A stretch of DNA of 64,000 nucleotides. Origin: Pseudarthrobacter sp. L1SW. GTDB lineage: Bacteria; Actinomycetota; Actinomycetes; Actinomycetales; Micrococcaceae. The notes under the pieces were generated by a model. It was not told the origin of the DNA and made no database searches. It saw only the letters and a program-made list of their open reading frames with translations. Made by a program: the position numbers and the translations under genes. The stretch covers positions 3,472,001 through 3,536,000 of the forward strand of contig NZ_CP078079.1 in the NCBI RefSeq assembly GCF_020809045.1, given 5' to 3'. Below are positions 43,470 to 51,436 of the stretch, one piece after another (position 1 is the first letter of the stretch; each line of letters opens with the position of its first letter).

Positions 43470-44498
43470 TTACTTCGCTAACTGCAGCCGGGCAACGCTG
43501 GACCGTTCGACCAGTTCGGCAGCGACGTGTATGACGTTGGGTTTTCCCGACGTCTTGCCCTGCGTGTTGGACAAGGCGAGCTGCACGGAATGCCGGGCGA
43601 GCAGATCTATGGGCTGCCTGACGATTGTCAGCGGCGGGGTCACGAGTTCGGTCCAGGGTGAATCTTCAAAGACGATGACGGACAGCGTCCCGGGGATGTC
43701 GATTCCTGCGTGGGAGAGGCGCCGCAGGACTTCGGTTACCTGGGCGGTATTTGCCACCACCAACGCGGTGGGCGGGTCCTCGATGCTGAGCAGCGCCGAC
43801 GCTGCATCTCCTCCCGCCGATCCGCGGAACGCGGCGTGCCGTATGAGGAGCTCATCCTGATCCAAGCCGGCCGTTTCCAGGGCTTGCCGATAGCCGGCAA
43901 TCCGGTCCCTGCCGGTAGTGGAGGAAGCCGGTCCGGAGATGATCCCGATGCGGCGGTGGCCGTACGCTGCGAGCAGCGCCGTGGCAGAGCGGGCGGATTC
44001 AAAGTTGTCGATGCTGACAACATCAACTTCAGGGAGCGACGGTATCGATCGATCGACAAACACCACCTCGGTGCCCAGATCCTGGAGATGCTTCCAGGTG
44101 GCCAGGTTGTTGCCCGTCGGCGTCGCGATAATCCCACTGACCCTGCGTTCGATCAGTGTCGCCAGACGTTCGGACTCCAGCTGATCATCCTCCTGCGTTG
44201 TCATCAGCAACACCTGGATTCCGCGCGAGTGCGCTTCCTGCACCACCTGGTCGGCCAGCCTGGCGAAAAAGGGGTTGGAGACGTCGGCGAGCAGCAGCCC
44301 CAGGGTTGTAGGCGGGCCGAATTTAAGCTCCCTGGCTGCGGTGCGGGGGTGATAGCCGAGGTTCTTCATCACGTCGTTCACCCTGCCGCGGGTAGCTGCA
44401 GCGACGGGACCCGACCCGGGGTTCAGCACCCGGGAGACCACCGCAACGGACACCCCGGCCGCCTGGGCAACATCGCGGATGGTCGGTTGTTTCTGCAC
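43470..44498 (-). CDS. LacI-family transcriptional regulator of block L
   Basis: 342 residues from GTG 44498 (AAGGAG 7 nt upstream). N-terminal helix-turn-helix (TIRDVAQAAGVSVAVVSRVLN), hinge helix with Ala-Arg (TAARELKFG), and a sugar-binding-type core (GLLLADVSNPFF, RRIGIISGPASSTTGRDRIAGY). It lies between the TRAP operon and the divergent SAF-oxidoreductase operon, with matching operator-like sites facing both, so it probably controls uptake and breakdown of one compound. Confidence 0.91.
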   Translation of the reverse strand: MQKQPTIRDVAQAAGVSVAVVSRVLNPGSGPVAAATRGRVNDVMKNLGYHPRTAARELKFGPPTTLGLLLADVSNPFFARLADQVVQEAHSRGIQVLLMTTQEDDQLESERLATLIERRVSGIIATPTGNNLATWKHLQDLGTEVVFVDRSIPSLPEVDVVSIDNFESARSATALLAAYGHRRIGIISGPASSTTGRDRIAGYRQALETAGLDQDELLIRHAAFRGSAGGDAASALLSIEDPPTALVVANTAQVTEVLRRLSHAGIDIPGTLSVIVFEDSPWTELVTPPLTIVRQPIDLLARHSVQLALSNTQGKTSGKPNVIHVAAELVERSSVARLQLAK

Positions 44499-44584
44499 GC
44501 CTACTCCTTGCCTGGCACTTCGTTGGACATCCGGAAACCTTTTTCAGCCTGGGGCTTGACCTTGAGCCTATCCCTGTGACATAA

Positions 44585-44603
44585 AAGTGTACCGGTTCCA
44601 CTT
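44585..44603. promoter_or_regulatory. LacI-type operator between lacI and the SAF-oxidoreductase operon
   Basis: AAGTGTACCGGTTCCACTT, palindromic at 7 of 9 paired positions around the central G; A/T-rich flanks. Located 87 nt from the lacI start and 154 nt from the oxidoreductase start; its near-exact inverse precedes the TRAP operon. Confidence 0.65.
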
Positions 44604-44756
44604 ATTTTACCTTAGTTCGGTCCCGCTTGTTCGGCAGCCTCACTACCAACGGGGGCAAGCCGCAAGGTCAGTAAGTAGAGCCCCCAAAGCTGCGGTCAAC
44701 CTCAGACCAGCCCGCAACCCTTCCGGAACAGCGCCGTATCCCTTGAAAGGCAACCC

Positions 44757-46115
44757 ATGAATCTGCACCACCTCCTGTCCCAGCGCGAAGCCGACGGAAA
44801 ACCCATCCGGGTCGGTCTGATCGGCGCCGGACGCTACGGAACGATGTACCTGGCCCAGGCAAACAACATTCCCGGGATCCACGTTGTCGCCATCGCAGAC
44901 ATTAACGTCAAGCGCGCTGAAGGTGCTTTCGAACTTGTTGGCTGGCCCAAGAACCAGATCGCCCCCGACATAGCAACCGCGCTGCGGGACCGCTCAACCG
45001 CGATCGTGGCCAACGCTGACGAGCTTTTCGACGTCGACATCGACATCATCGTCGAAGCCACCGGCAACCCCATCGTTGGTGTCAAGCACGCCCTGCGCGC
45101 CATTGAAACGAAGAAGCACATCATCATGGTCACGGTCGAAGCCGACGCGCTGGCAGGGCCCGCTCTTGCTAAGCGGGCAGAAGCAGCCGGTGTTGTCTAC
45201 TCGATGGCATACGGCGACCAGCCGGCCCTCATCATGGAACTTGTCGACTGGGCCCGCACCAGCGGATTCGACGTCGTCTGCGCCGGCAAGGGCGCCAAAT
45301 TCCTTGAGCACTACCACGAGATGAACCCGGACAACGTCTGGGAAAACTGGGAATTTTCCAAGGAACTCACCGACTCCGGGCAGCTGAACCCCAACATGCA
45401 CACCTCCTTCCGCGACGGAACCAAGGCCGCCATCGAAATGGCCGCCGTCGCCAACGGGGCAGGACTGGTGCCCTCTGACACCGGACTGACGTTCACCCCG
45501 GGAGACGTTGAGGAAATCGCCACCATCTGCCGCCCCGCCGACGTCGGAGGAGCCCTCGCACACGAAGGGACCGTCGATGTCATGTCCAGTGTCAACCGCG
45601 ACGGCACCTGGATCCCCCACAACACCCAGGAAGGCGTTTTCGTTGTCGTGAAGGCAACGAACGCCTACGTCTCCGGCTGCTTCAACGAATACCCCTGGCA
45701 CCCGGACCCCACCGGCCAGTACGCGGCCCTGTACCGTCCCTACCACTACGTCGGCCTGGAACTGAACCTATCCATCGCCAACGCCGTCCTCCGCGGAATC
45801 CCCACAGGTTCGCCCATCGGATTCTTCGGCGACGTTGTCGCCACCGCCAAGAAAGACCTCAAAGCCGGTGAGTTCCTCGACGGCGAAGGCGGATACACCG
45901 TCTGGGGCCAACTCGTTTCAGCGAAGCACTCCGTCACTACCGGCGCACTGCCCGTCGCGCTGGCCCACCACGTGGAACTCCGCAATGACGTAGCCAAGGG
46001 TGGGATCGTCCTCTGGGAAGACGTCATCATGGACGACTCACTCGCCCAGGCCCTTGAACTGCGCCGCGAAACCGAGGCCCTTGCCCTTGAGGAAAACCTC
46101 GCCGCCAGCAGGTAA
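44757..46115 (+). CDS. NAD(P)-dependent oxidoreductase with C-terminal SAF-like domain
   Basis: 452 residues; GAAAGG ahead of ATG 44757. N-terminal Rossmann domain VGLIGAGRYGTMYLAQ (about 20-35), IADINVKRA, and a homoserine-dehydrogenase-like / Gfo-Idh central part (VEATGNPIVGVKHAL, KHIIMVTVEADAL). The C-terminal part (KKDLKAGEFLDGEGGYTVWG ... PVALAHHVELRNDVAKGGIV) is a SAF-like domain, normally found in sialic-acid synthases and altronate dehydratases. Homologues occur in erythritol- and sugar-acid gene clusters, but I know of no firm reaction for this one. First gene of an apparent three-gene set with a monooxygenase-like protein and a kinase. Confidence 0.8.
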   Translation: MNLHHLLSQREADGKPIRVGLIGAGRYGTMYLAQANNIPGIHVVAIADINVKRAEGAFELVGWPKNQIAPDIATALRDRSTAIVANADELFDVDIDIIVEATGNPIVGVKHALRAIETKKHIIMVTVEADALAGPALAKRAEAAGVVYSMAYGDQPALIMELVDWARTSGFDVVCAGKGAKFLEHYHEMNPDNVWENWEFSKELTDSGQLNPNMHTSFRDGTKAAIEMAAVANGAGLVPSDTGLTFTPGDVEEIATICRPADVGGALAHEGTVDVMSSVNRDGTWIPHNTQEGVFVVVKATNAYVSGCFNEYPWHPDPTGQYAALYRPYHYVGLELNLSIANAVLRGIPTGSPIGFFGDVVATAKKDLKAGEFLDGEGGYTVWGQLVSAKHSVTTGALPVALAHHVELRNDVAKGGIVLWEDVIMDDSLAQALELRRETEALALEENLAASR

Positions 46116-46145
46116 GTCTGAAGAACACCCTGCGGATGTTCGGCG

Positions 46146-46174
46146 CGGACCGACGGACTTTTGCCGTCGGTCCG
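46146..46174 (+). terminator. Hairpin after the SAF-oxidoreductase gene
   Basis: CGGACCGACGG / CCGTCGGTCCG, 11-bp stem, loop ACTTTTG, no U-run after it. May reduce read-through into the monooxygenase-like gene 64 nt downstream rather than end transcription. Confidence 0.55.
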
Positions 46175-46237
46175 TGCCGCGTCCCCAAGGGCCCTCTCAC
46201 GCCCTCACGGCACCCCTAGCACCAGGAGAACCCCATC

Positions 46238-46549
46238 ATGACCATCGTCGTTACCGCTGCTTTCAGCCCGAAGGAAGGGGCCTTCGACCAGGTCGTAGCC
46301 GCTCTCTCCCCCGCCATCAGCGAAGTACACCAGGAACCCGGTTGCCTGCTCTACGCGATCCATGAAGCCCCAAACAACCAGATCCTCATGATTGAGAAAT
46401 GGGAATCCGCTGCGCTGCTGGATGCCCACGGCGAAGGTGAACCGGTCAAACGCCTGAATGCTTCCCTCGAAGGCCTGCTGGAAAAGCCTGTCGAAGTGAC
46501 CCGGATGGTTCCGATCCCCGCAGGAACAGCACAACAGGGAGCGCTGTAG
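46238..46549 (+). CDS. ABM-family (quinol monooxygenase-like) protein
   Basis: 103 residues; AGGAG upstream of ATG 46238. Antibiotic-biosynthesis-monooxygenase ferredoxin-like fold: HQEPGCLLYAIHEA and MIEKWESAALLDAH are the classical family motifs. Such small proteins act as dimers without cofactor, oxidising quinols, or as structural/isomerase-like helpers in carbohydrate clusters (related to YgiN). Its stop overlaps the kinase start by one base (TAGTG). Confidence 0.85.
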   Translation: MTIVVTAAFSPKEGAFDQVVAALSPAISEVHQEPGCLLYAIHEAPNNQILMIEKWESAALLDAHGEGEPVKRLNASLEGLLEKPVEVTRMVPIPAGTAQQGAL

Positions 46550-47085
46550 TGCACAGCCCCATCGTCGTCATGGGCGTATCGGGCTCAGGAAAGAGTACCG
46601 TCGGCGCCGCCCTCGCAGCCCGGCTCGGAGCAAGGTTCAAGGACGCTGACGACCTGCACCCCTTGCCGAACGTCGAAAAAATGGCAACTGGCACACCGCT
46701 CACCGATGAAGACAGATGGCCCTGGCTTCGCCTTGTCGGCGCAGAACTCGCGGCCGAACACCCCCACGGGATCGTGGTTGCCTGCTCGGCCCTCAAACGC
46801 GCCTACCGCGACGCTATCCGCGCAGCCGCTCCCTCTACCCGGTTCATCCTCTTAACTGTCGACCCTTCGGTACTGAAGGAGCGGCTGGTCCAGCGTCCAG
46901 GACACTTCATGCCTCCATCTCTGCTCACCTCACAGCTGGAGACACTTGAGGCCCTGGAAACAGCCGAAGCCGGAATGGCAGTGACATCCGAAGGCGGCAT
47001 TGAAGCAGTCGCCGATCGGATTCTCGCAGATCTGGGCCAAGGACAGCTCACAGTACCCGCCGGTGCTGATCAGAATGCAAGATGA
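46549..47085 (+). CDS. gntK: Gluconokinase-family sugar-acid kinase
   Basis: 178 residues from GTG 46549. P-loop GVSGSGKSTVG at the N-terminus, DADDLHP and MATGTPLTDEDRWPWL, VVACSALKRAYRD and HFMPPSLLTSQLETLE, all classical GntK signatures. Phosphorylates D-gluconate at C6 in the best-known members; in this setting (TRAP importer, SAF oxidoreductase) a different sugar acid is possible. Ends exactly where the metH/ECF scar begins. Confidence 0.9.
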   Translation: MHSPIVVMGVSGSGKSTVGAALAARLGARFKDADDLHPLPNVEKMATGTPLTDEDRWPWLRLVGAELAAEHPHGIVVACSALKRAYRDAIRAAAPSTRFILLTVDPSVLKERLVQRPGHFMPPSLLTSQLETLEALETAEAGMAVTSEGGIEAVADRILADLGQGQLTVPAGADQNAR

Positions 47086-47092
47086 GTTTCTA

Positions 47093-47258
47093 ATCATCGA
47101 CTTGGGCTTCAGCAGCTCGGTTACCTTGCGGCGGTCCTCCGTGCCCCGGCCCGCGGGGTAGCCGAGCGAGAATCGCTCGCCGCGGTACTCGAGTTTGAGA
47201 TACGCTGCCGTGTCCTTCGGCTCCTCGGCCGCGACGCTCATCTTCGGGCGGGTGCGTG
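47093..47258 (-). pseudogene. Fragment of a second metH (activation-domain part), left half of the chimeric scar
   Basis: Reading left, the frame gives AAEEPKDTAAYLKLEYRGE and RFSLGYPAGRGTEDRR, against AAEEPKDTAGYFKLDYRGA and RFSLGYPACPDMEDRR in the window's metH. It aligns without gaps to about 61453-61620, with about 18 mismatches in 134 bases by hand count, many at third codon positions. The last 30 or so codons of metH are missing; homology stops at 47093, 8 bases after the kinase stop. Confidence 0.88.
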
Positions 47259-47498
47259 TGTACGAGCCCGGCGCGCCGCTTAGCACCAACCCCAGCAGCT
47301 TCCTGCTGTACTCGCTCGTGACGTCGACGGCGGGCTGGGACACGCTGCGTGCCGTCACCACGGTCATCGGAATCGTTGTGGTGGGCCGGGCGATTCTAGC
47401 CGCGTTCCGGCGCGTGAAGCCGGTGGCTGGCGCGGGCAGGCACGCAGCAAAGGCTGATTCCACCCAAGCAAAGGACCGGCTTCAACTCAAGGTCTGAG
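47259..47498 (+). pseudogene. Fragment of a second ECF importer gene (3' end), right half of the chimeric scar
   Basis: Encodes the last 79 residues of an ECF importer including the stop: YEPGAPLSTNPSSFLLYSL, then TSTAGWDTLRAVTTVIGI and AKDRLQLKV stop. It matches the end of the intact gene (38960-39197) at about 50 of the first 55 residues. It has no start, no upstream part and follows the metH' piece immediately. The frame is open from 47195, but the upstream residues are metH' antisense. Confidence 0.88.
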
Positions 47499-47820
47499 GA
47501 CCCCGCCAAAAAGTACAAGCCGCGGAGGCGTTCGTGCACTAATTCTGCATGGATATCTTAAAAATCTTGCGCTTTTGTTGCAGCTCCTGTGACCCTAGTC
47601 TCATCAGTACAAGCTCTTCCACTGCGGGCCGTCGCCCTAGGGAAGGAAGAGCTGTGCCGTGTCCGTGAAGGGTGCTTCGATGGCGTGGAACCTGGGGAGG
47701 TATCCCCATCGAAGCACCGTTCTCGGGCAACGGACCAGCGCCGGCAACTTTGCCAGACCAAGTGCAAGGCCATCCAATCGGAAGGCCCTGCACCACATAC
47801 CCCTACCAAAAGGAGTGTCC
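47499..47820 (+). promoter_or_regulatory. Leader of the formaldehyde dehydrogenase gene with three successive inverted repeats
   Basis: No coding frame. Three stem-loops in a row: AGCTCTTCC (47612) with GGAAGAGCT (47645), 24-nt loop; GGTGCTTCGATGG (47671) with CCATCGAAGCACC (47706), a perfect 13-bp stem with a 22-nt loop; GTGCAAGGCC (47762) with GGCCCTGCAC (47784), one mismatch, 12-nt loop. The last ends 27 nt before the start codon, and AAAGGAG lies between. The set could be a folded RNA leader, or the middle palindrome could be a protein-binding site. Confidence 0.6.
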
Positions 47821-49038
47821 ATGTCAGGAAACAGAGCCGTTGCCTACAAAGAACCCGGTGTCGTCGAAATCATCAACACCGACTACCCGACATTGGAACT
47901 CAGGGATGGGCCCGGCGTTAATCCGGCCAATGTGGGCCGAAAAGTGCCCCACGGCGCGATCCTGCGTACCGTGACCACGAACATCTGCGGCTCGGACCAG
48001 CACATGGTTAGGGGCCGGACCACGGCCCCCAAGGACCTCGTCCTTGGCCACGAAATCACCGGCGAAGTGGTGGAGGTCGGTCCGGACGTGGAGTTCATCA
48101 AGGTGGGAGACATTGTCTCTGTACCTTTCAATATCTCCTGCGGGCGTTGCCGGAACTGCAAAGAGCGCAAGACGGGCATCTGCCTGAACGTCAACCCTGA
48201 CCGCCCGGGCAGCGCCTACGGTTATGTGGATATGGGCGGCTGGGTGGGCGGCCAGGCCGAATACGTGCTGGTCCCCTACGCTGACTGGAACCTGCTGAAG
48301 TTCCCGGACCGCGACCAGGCCCTGGAAAAGATCATGGACCTGACCATGCTCTCCGATATTTTCCCTACAGGCTTCCACGGCGCCGTCACTGCGGGAGTGG
48401 GCGTTGGGTCCACCGTCTACATTGCCGGTGCAGGCCCAGTGGGCCTCGCGGCAGCCGTCGGCGCGCAGCTGCTAGGTGCCGCCGTCGTCATTGTCGGTGA
48501 CATGAACGAAGACCGGCTGGCTCAGGCCCGCTCCTTCGGCTGCGAAACGGTGAACGTCACCAAGGGCGATCCGAAGGACCAGATCGAGCAAATCCTTGGC
48601 GTGCCCGAGGTGGATTGCGGCGTGGACGCCGTAGGGTTCGAAGCCCGCGGTCACGGGAAGGACGCCTCCCACGAGGCCCCGGCCACCGTGCTGAACTCCC
48701 TCATGGACATCACCGCTGCAGGCGGGGCCCTTGGGATTCCCGGCCTCTATGTCACCGGCGACCCGGGTGGAATCGACGACGCCGCAAAGCACGGCTCCCT
48801 GTCCCTGTCCCTGGGCACCGGATGGGCAAAGTCCCTGTCCTTCACCACCGGCCAGTGCCCCGTGATGTCGTACAACCGCCAGCTGATGATGGCGATCCTG
48901 CACGACAAGGTCCAGATCGCCAAGGCCGTAAACGCCACAGCAATCCCGCTTGAGGACGCACCGCGCGGCTACGCAGAATTCGACGCCGGTTCGGCAACGA
49001 AGTTCGTGCTCAACCCGAACGGATACGTCAAGGCGTAG
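47821..49038 (+). CDS. fdhA: Glutathione-independent formaldehyde dehydrogenase (NAD, zinc)
   Basis: 405 residues from ATG 47821 (AAAGGAGTG upstream); P. putida enzyme is 398. Medium-chain dehydrogenase: catalytic zinc region TNICGSDQHMVRGRT and GHEITGEV, structural zinc Cys set CGRCRNCKERKTGIC, NAD motif GAGPVGLAAAVG, and VDAVGFEARGHG, all very close to the Pseudomonas enzyme, which oxidises formaldehyde to formate with tightly bound NAD and no glutathione. Suggests methoxy- or N-methyl-group turnover. First gene of block R, followed by a small ORF and a terminator. Confidence 0.93.
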   Translation: MSGNRAVAYKEPGVVEIINTDYPTLELRDGPGVNPANVGRKVPHGAILRTVTTNICGSDQHMVRGRTTAPKDLVLGHEITGEVVEVGPDVEFIKVGDIVSVPFNISCGRCRNCKERKTGICLNVNPDRPGSAYGYVDMGGWVGGQAEYVLVPYADWNLLKFPDRDQALEKIMDLTMLSDIFPTGFHGAVTAGVGVGSTVYIAGAGPVGLAAAVGAQLLGAAVVIVGDMNEDRLAQARSFGCETVNVTKGDPKDQIEQILGVPEVDCGVDAVGFEARGHGKDASHEAPATVLNSLMDITAAGGALGIPGLYVTGDPGGIDDAAKHGSLSLSLGTGWAKSLSFTTGQCPVMSYNRQLMMAILHDKVQIAKAVNATAIPLEDAPRGYAEFDAGSATKFVLNPNGYVKA

Positions 49039-49101
49039 AAACCCATCTGGCCCGTGCCACCGGCGCGCATCCACTCTCCCTGCATCAGCAAAGGTAATTT
49101 C

Positions 49102-49290
49102 ATGACCCATCGCAACGACCAAGAATCAATTCTCCGCCTGAGCAGCAACGGGAAGGAGCATGGTGACATTCAGCTCGAAGCATCGAGTCCCGTGACCGTT
49201 CGGCTGCAGCTGGATGGTGGCTGCAATTGCCAGCATGGTGCTCAAAATCGTCCCGGTTCGTACGTTGACAGCGACCTCGGCATCCGCTGA
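49102..49290 (+). CDS. Small cysteine-containing hypothetical ORF
   Basis: 62 residues from ATG 49102, with AAAGG 8 nt upstream; 63 nt after fdhA and just before the shared terminator, so it is probably co-transcribed. Hydrophilic, with GGCNCQHG (two Cys and a His) near residue 40. I recognise no family. Could be a small metal-binding or regulatory protein, or a chance frame. Confidence 0.42.
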   Translation: MTHRNDQESILRLSSNGKEHGDIQLEASSPVTVRLQLDGGCNCQHGAQNRPGSYVDSDLGIR

Positions 49291-49304
49291 CAGCATTTAG
49301 AAGT

Positions 49305-49349
49305 ACGACGCCGGCCGCCCACCTTCCAAAGGTGGGCGGCCGGCGTCGT
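49305..49349. terminator. Bidirectional terminator between fdhA unit and galE
   Basis: 20-bp perfect stem starting ACGACGCCGGCCGCCCACCT, 5-nt loop, ending in GTCGTT. Sits between convergent transcripts. Its sequence differs from the palindromic repeat family. Confidence 0.88.
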
Positions 49350-49361
49350 TAATCACCGGTC

Positions 49362-50375
49362 TCAGGAGGTGTAGCCCTGGGGGTTGTTCTTCTGCCAGCG
49401 CCAGTGGTCCTCGCACATCTGGTCCACGATTTTGGTGGTGGACCAGCTGAGGTCGGCGAGGGCGGAGGTTGCGTCGGCCCAGAAGGCGGGGAGGTCGCCG
49501 GCGCGGCGGCCGGTGATTTCGTAGGGGATGGGCTTGCCCACGGCTTTTTCGAAGGAGCGGAGGACTTCAAGGACGGAGGAGCCCTTGCCGGAGCCGAGGT
49601 TCCAGCGGAAGACGCCGGCGCGGTCCGCCACGTGGTTGAGTGCGGCTACGTGGCCTTCGGCGAGGTCGACGACGTGGATGTAGTCGCGCAGGCAGGTGCC
49701 GTCGGGGGTGTCGTAGTCGCCGCCGAAGACCATGAGTTTCTCGCGCCGGCCCACAGCGACCTGGGCGATGAAGGGGACGAGGTTGTTGGGGATGCCCTGG
49801 GGGTCTTCGCCGATCCGGCCGGAGGGGTGGGCACCGACCGGGTTGAAGTAGCGCAGCAGGGCGATGTGCCAGCGGGGGTCGGCGGCGCCGAGGTCGGAGA
49901 GGATGTCCTCGATCTGTTCCTTGGTGCGGCCGTAGGGGTTGTTGGCGCCGATTTCCATCTTTTCGACGTAGGGGATGGGGTTGTGCTCGCCGTAGACCGT
50001 GGCGGAGGAGCTGAAGACAATGGACCGGACATCGTGGCGGTCCATCACCCGGATGAGGTTCAGGGTCCCCACCAGGTTGTTGTAGTAGTACTTCAGCGGT
50101 TCACGGACGGATTCGCCGACTGCCTTCAGTCCCGCGAAGTGGATGACCGCGTCAATGGGGCTGTCGGCGAAGACACGCTCGACGGCGGCCTCGTCCACGA
50201 GGTCGACATTATGGAACTTTGCGGTCTTGCCGCTGAGTTCGGCAACCCGCAGGAGGGACTCTTCACTGGAGTTGACCAGGTTGTCGATCACCACCACGTC
50301 ATGGCCGGCTTCCTGCAGGGACAAAACAGTGTGGGAACCGATGTAGCCGGTGCCTCCGGTGACCAGAATCTTCAT
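49362..50375 (-). CDS. galE: UDP-glucose 4-epimerase
   Basis: 337 residues from ATG 50375 (GAGGAGGAAG upstream). Extended SDR: TGGTGYIGSHT NAD motif at residue 7, catalytic Ser/Tyr/Lys as SSSATVYG and YGRTKEQ, YFNPVGAHPSGRIGEDP substrate region, all normal for GalE. Interconverts UDP-glucose and UDP-galactose. Together with the aldose epimerase and GH2 enzyme upstream it serves galactose use; galK and galT are not in the window. Confidence 0.94.
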   Translation of the reverse strand: MKILVTGGTGYIGSHTVLSLQEAGHDVVVIDNLVNSSEESLLRVAELSGKTAKFHNVDLVDEAAVERVFADSPIDAVIHFAGLKAVGESVREPLKYYYNNLVGTLNLIRVMDRHDVRSIVFSSSATVYGEHNPIPYVEKMEIGANNPYGRTKEQIEDILSDLGAADPRWHIALLRYFNPVGAHPSGRIGEDPQGIPNNLVPFIAQVAVGRREKLMVFGGDYDTPDGTCLRDYIHVVDLAEGHVAALNHVADRAGVFRWNLGSGKGSSVLEVLRSFEKAVGKPIPYEITGRRAGDLPAFWADATSALADLSWSTTKIVDQMCEDHWRWQKNNPQGYTS

Positions 50376-50473
50376 GTACTGCTCTTCCTCCTCTTCGGGA
50401 CCGATCATTGCGCCACCCTGCCTTCACTCGGGCAAGGTGTGCAGTGTGTTTGTTTGCCGTCCTGGTCTCTGGG

Positions 50474-51436
50474 TTACGTTCCACCGGAAGGTAGGGCGGT
50501 TTGGTCAATGGCCTGTATCGTCCAGCGGGCCGTATGCGTGTTGCCAGGCTGGAGGATATGCAGGTCTGTTGTCGAGTTGAAGGCGTTGGGAGGGCAGGTC
50601 ATGGGTTCGACGGCGAGGCCGTGCCGTGCCCCGGCCTCGGGTGCGTCCGCGGTGTGGATCTGCACCCAGGGACATTCCTCGCCCCAGATCATGGCTGTTC
50701 CGGTGCCGTCGGCCCGGGTGAGCCGCAGGGCCGCCTGACCGGCTGGATTTCGGGTGAGCCCGGTGAAGGCGTGATCGATTGGCAGGGAACCGATGGGCCG
50801 GGCCTGGCGGAAGTCATACTCCTGTGCGCCAGGACCGCCGACGTCGGCAAGTCCTGTAGGGACCAGCCGGTCTTCGGTTACCTGCAGCATCTTTTCAGCC
50901 GGCAGTTCTAGCGTCCAGTCATTGACCGTCCCTTCGCCTGCGACGAGGTAGGGGTGTGCAGCCACCCCGTAGGGGGCTGCGCCGGGTCCGATGTTCAGTG
51001 CGCTGACGGTGGTGGTGAGGCCGGTTTCATCGAGGGTGTAGCGGGCCTGCACGTGGAGGGGAAACGGGTATCCCTGCTGCGCCACAAGGGTGCAGGACAA
51101 CGTGACCGAGGAACCGGTGGCGCCATCAATGGACCAGTCCTGCCAGACGAGCAAGCCGTGCAGCGCGTGCCCACGCTGGGGTTCGGTGATGTTGAGCTGG
51201 TGCCGGACGCCATTGAAGGAGTACCGGCCGTCGGTCACCCGGTTCGGCCAGGGGGCGAGAATTGCCCCGCGATAGGCAGGACGAACGTCATCGGCCGCGT
51301 AGGGAAGAACCAGGTCCCTGCCCTTGAAGCGCAAGGTGCGCAATGATGCGCCTACGGTGGCGAGGGAGGCCATGTACGGGCCGTGTTCGAGGTCGATCTG
51401 GCGGCCGGACAGGGGCAGCCGGGACATTACGGGCAT
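50474..51436 (-). CDS. Aldose 1-epimerase (mutarotase)-family protein
   Basis: 320 residues; an internal ATG at 51427 is an alternative start. Galactose-mutarotase fold: GAILAPWPNRVTDGRY, GHALHGL (catalytic His), PYGVAAHPYL (second His) and a late Glu in AVEPMTCPPNAF. Interconverts alpha and beta anomers, providing alpha-galactose for the Leloir route. Overlaps the GH2 stop by 10 nt, so it is translationally linked. Confidence 0.9.
   Translation of the reverse strand: MPVMSRLPLSGRQIDLEHGPYMASLATVGASLRTLRFKGRDLVLPYAADDVRPAYRGAILAPWPNRVTDGRYSFNGVRHQLNITEPQRGHALHGLLVWQDWSIDGATGSSVTLSCTLVAQQGYPFPLHVQARYTLDETGLTTTVSALNIGPGAAPYGVAAHPYLVAGEGTVNDWTLELPAEKMLQVTEDRLVPTGLADVGGPGAQEYDFRQARPIGSLPIDHAFTGLTRNPAGQAALRLTRADGTGTAMIWGEECPWVQIHTADAPEAGARHGLAVEPMTCPPNAFNSTTDLHILQPGNTHTARWTIQAIDQTALPSGGT

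Noticed and set aside
49305..49349. Possible eleventh member of the palindromic repeat family
   Set aside because: It is a long palindrome but its sequence (ACGACGCCGGCCGCCC) is not the family consensus; an ordinary terminator.
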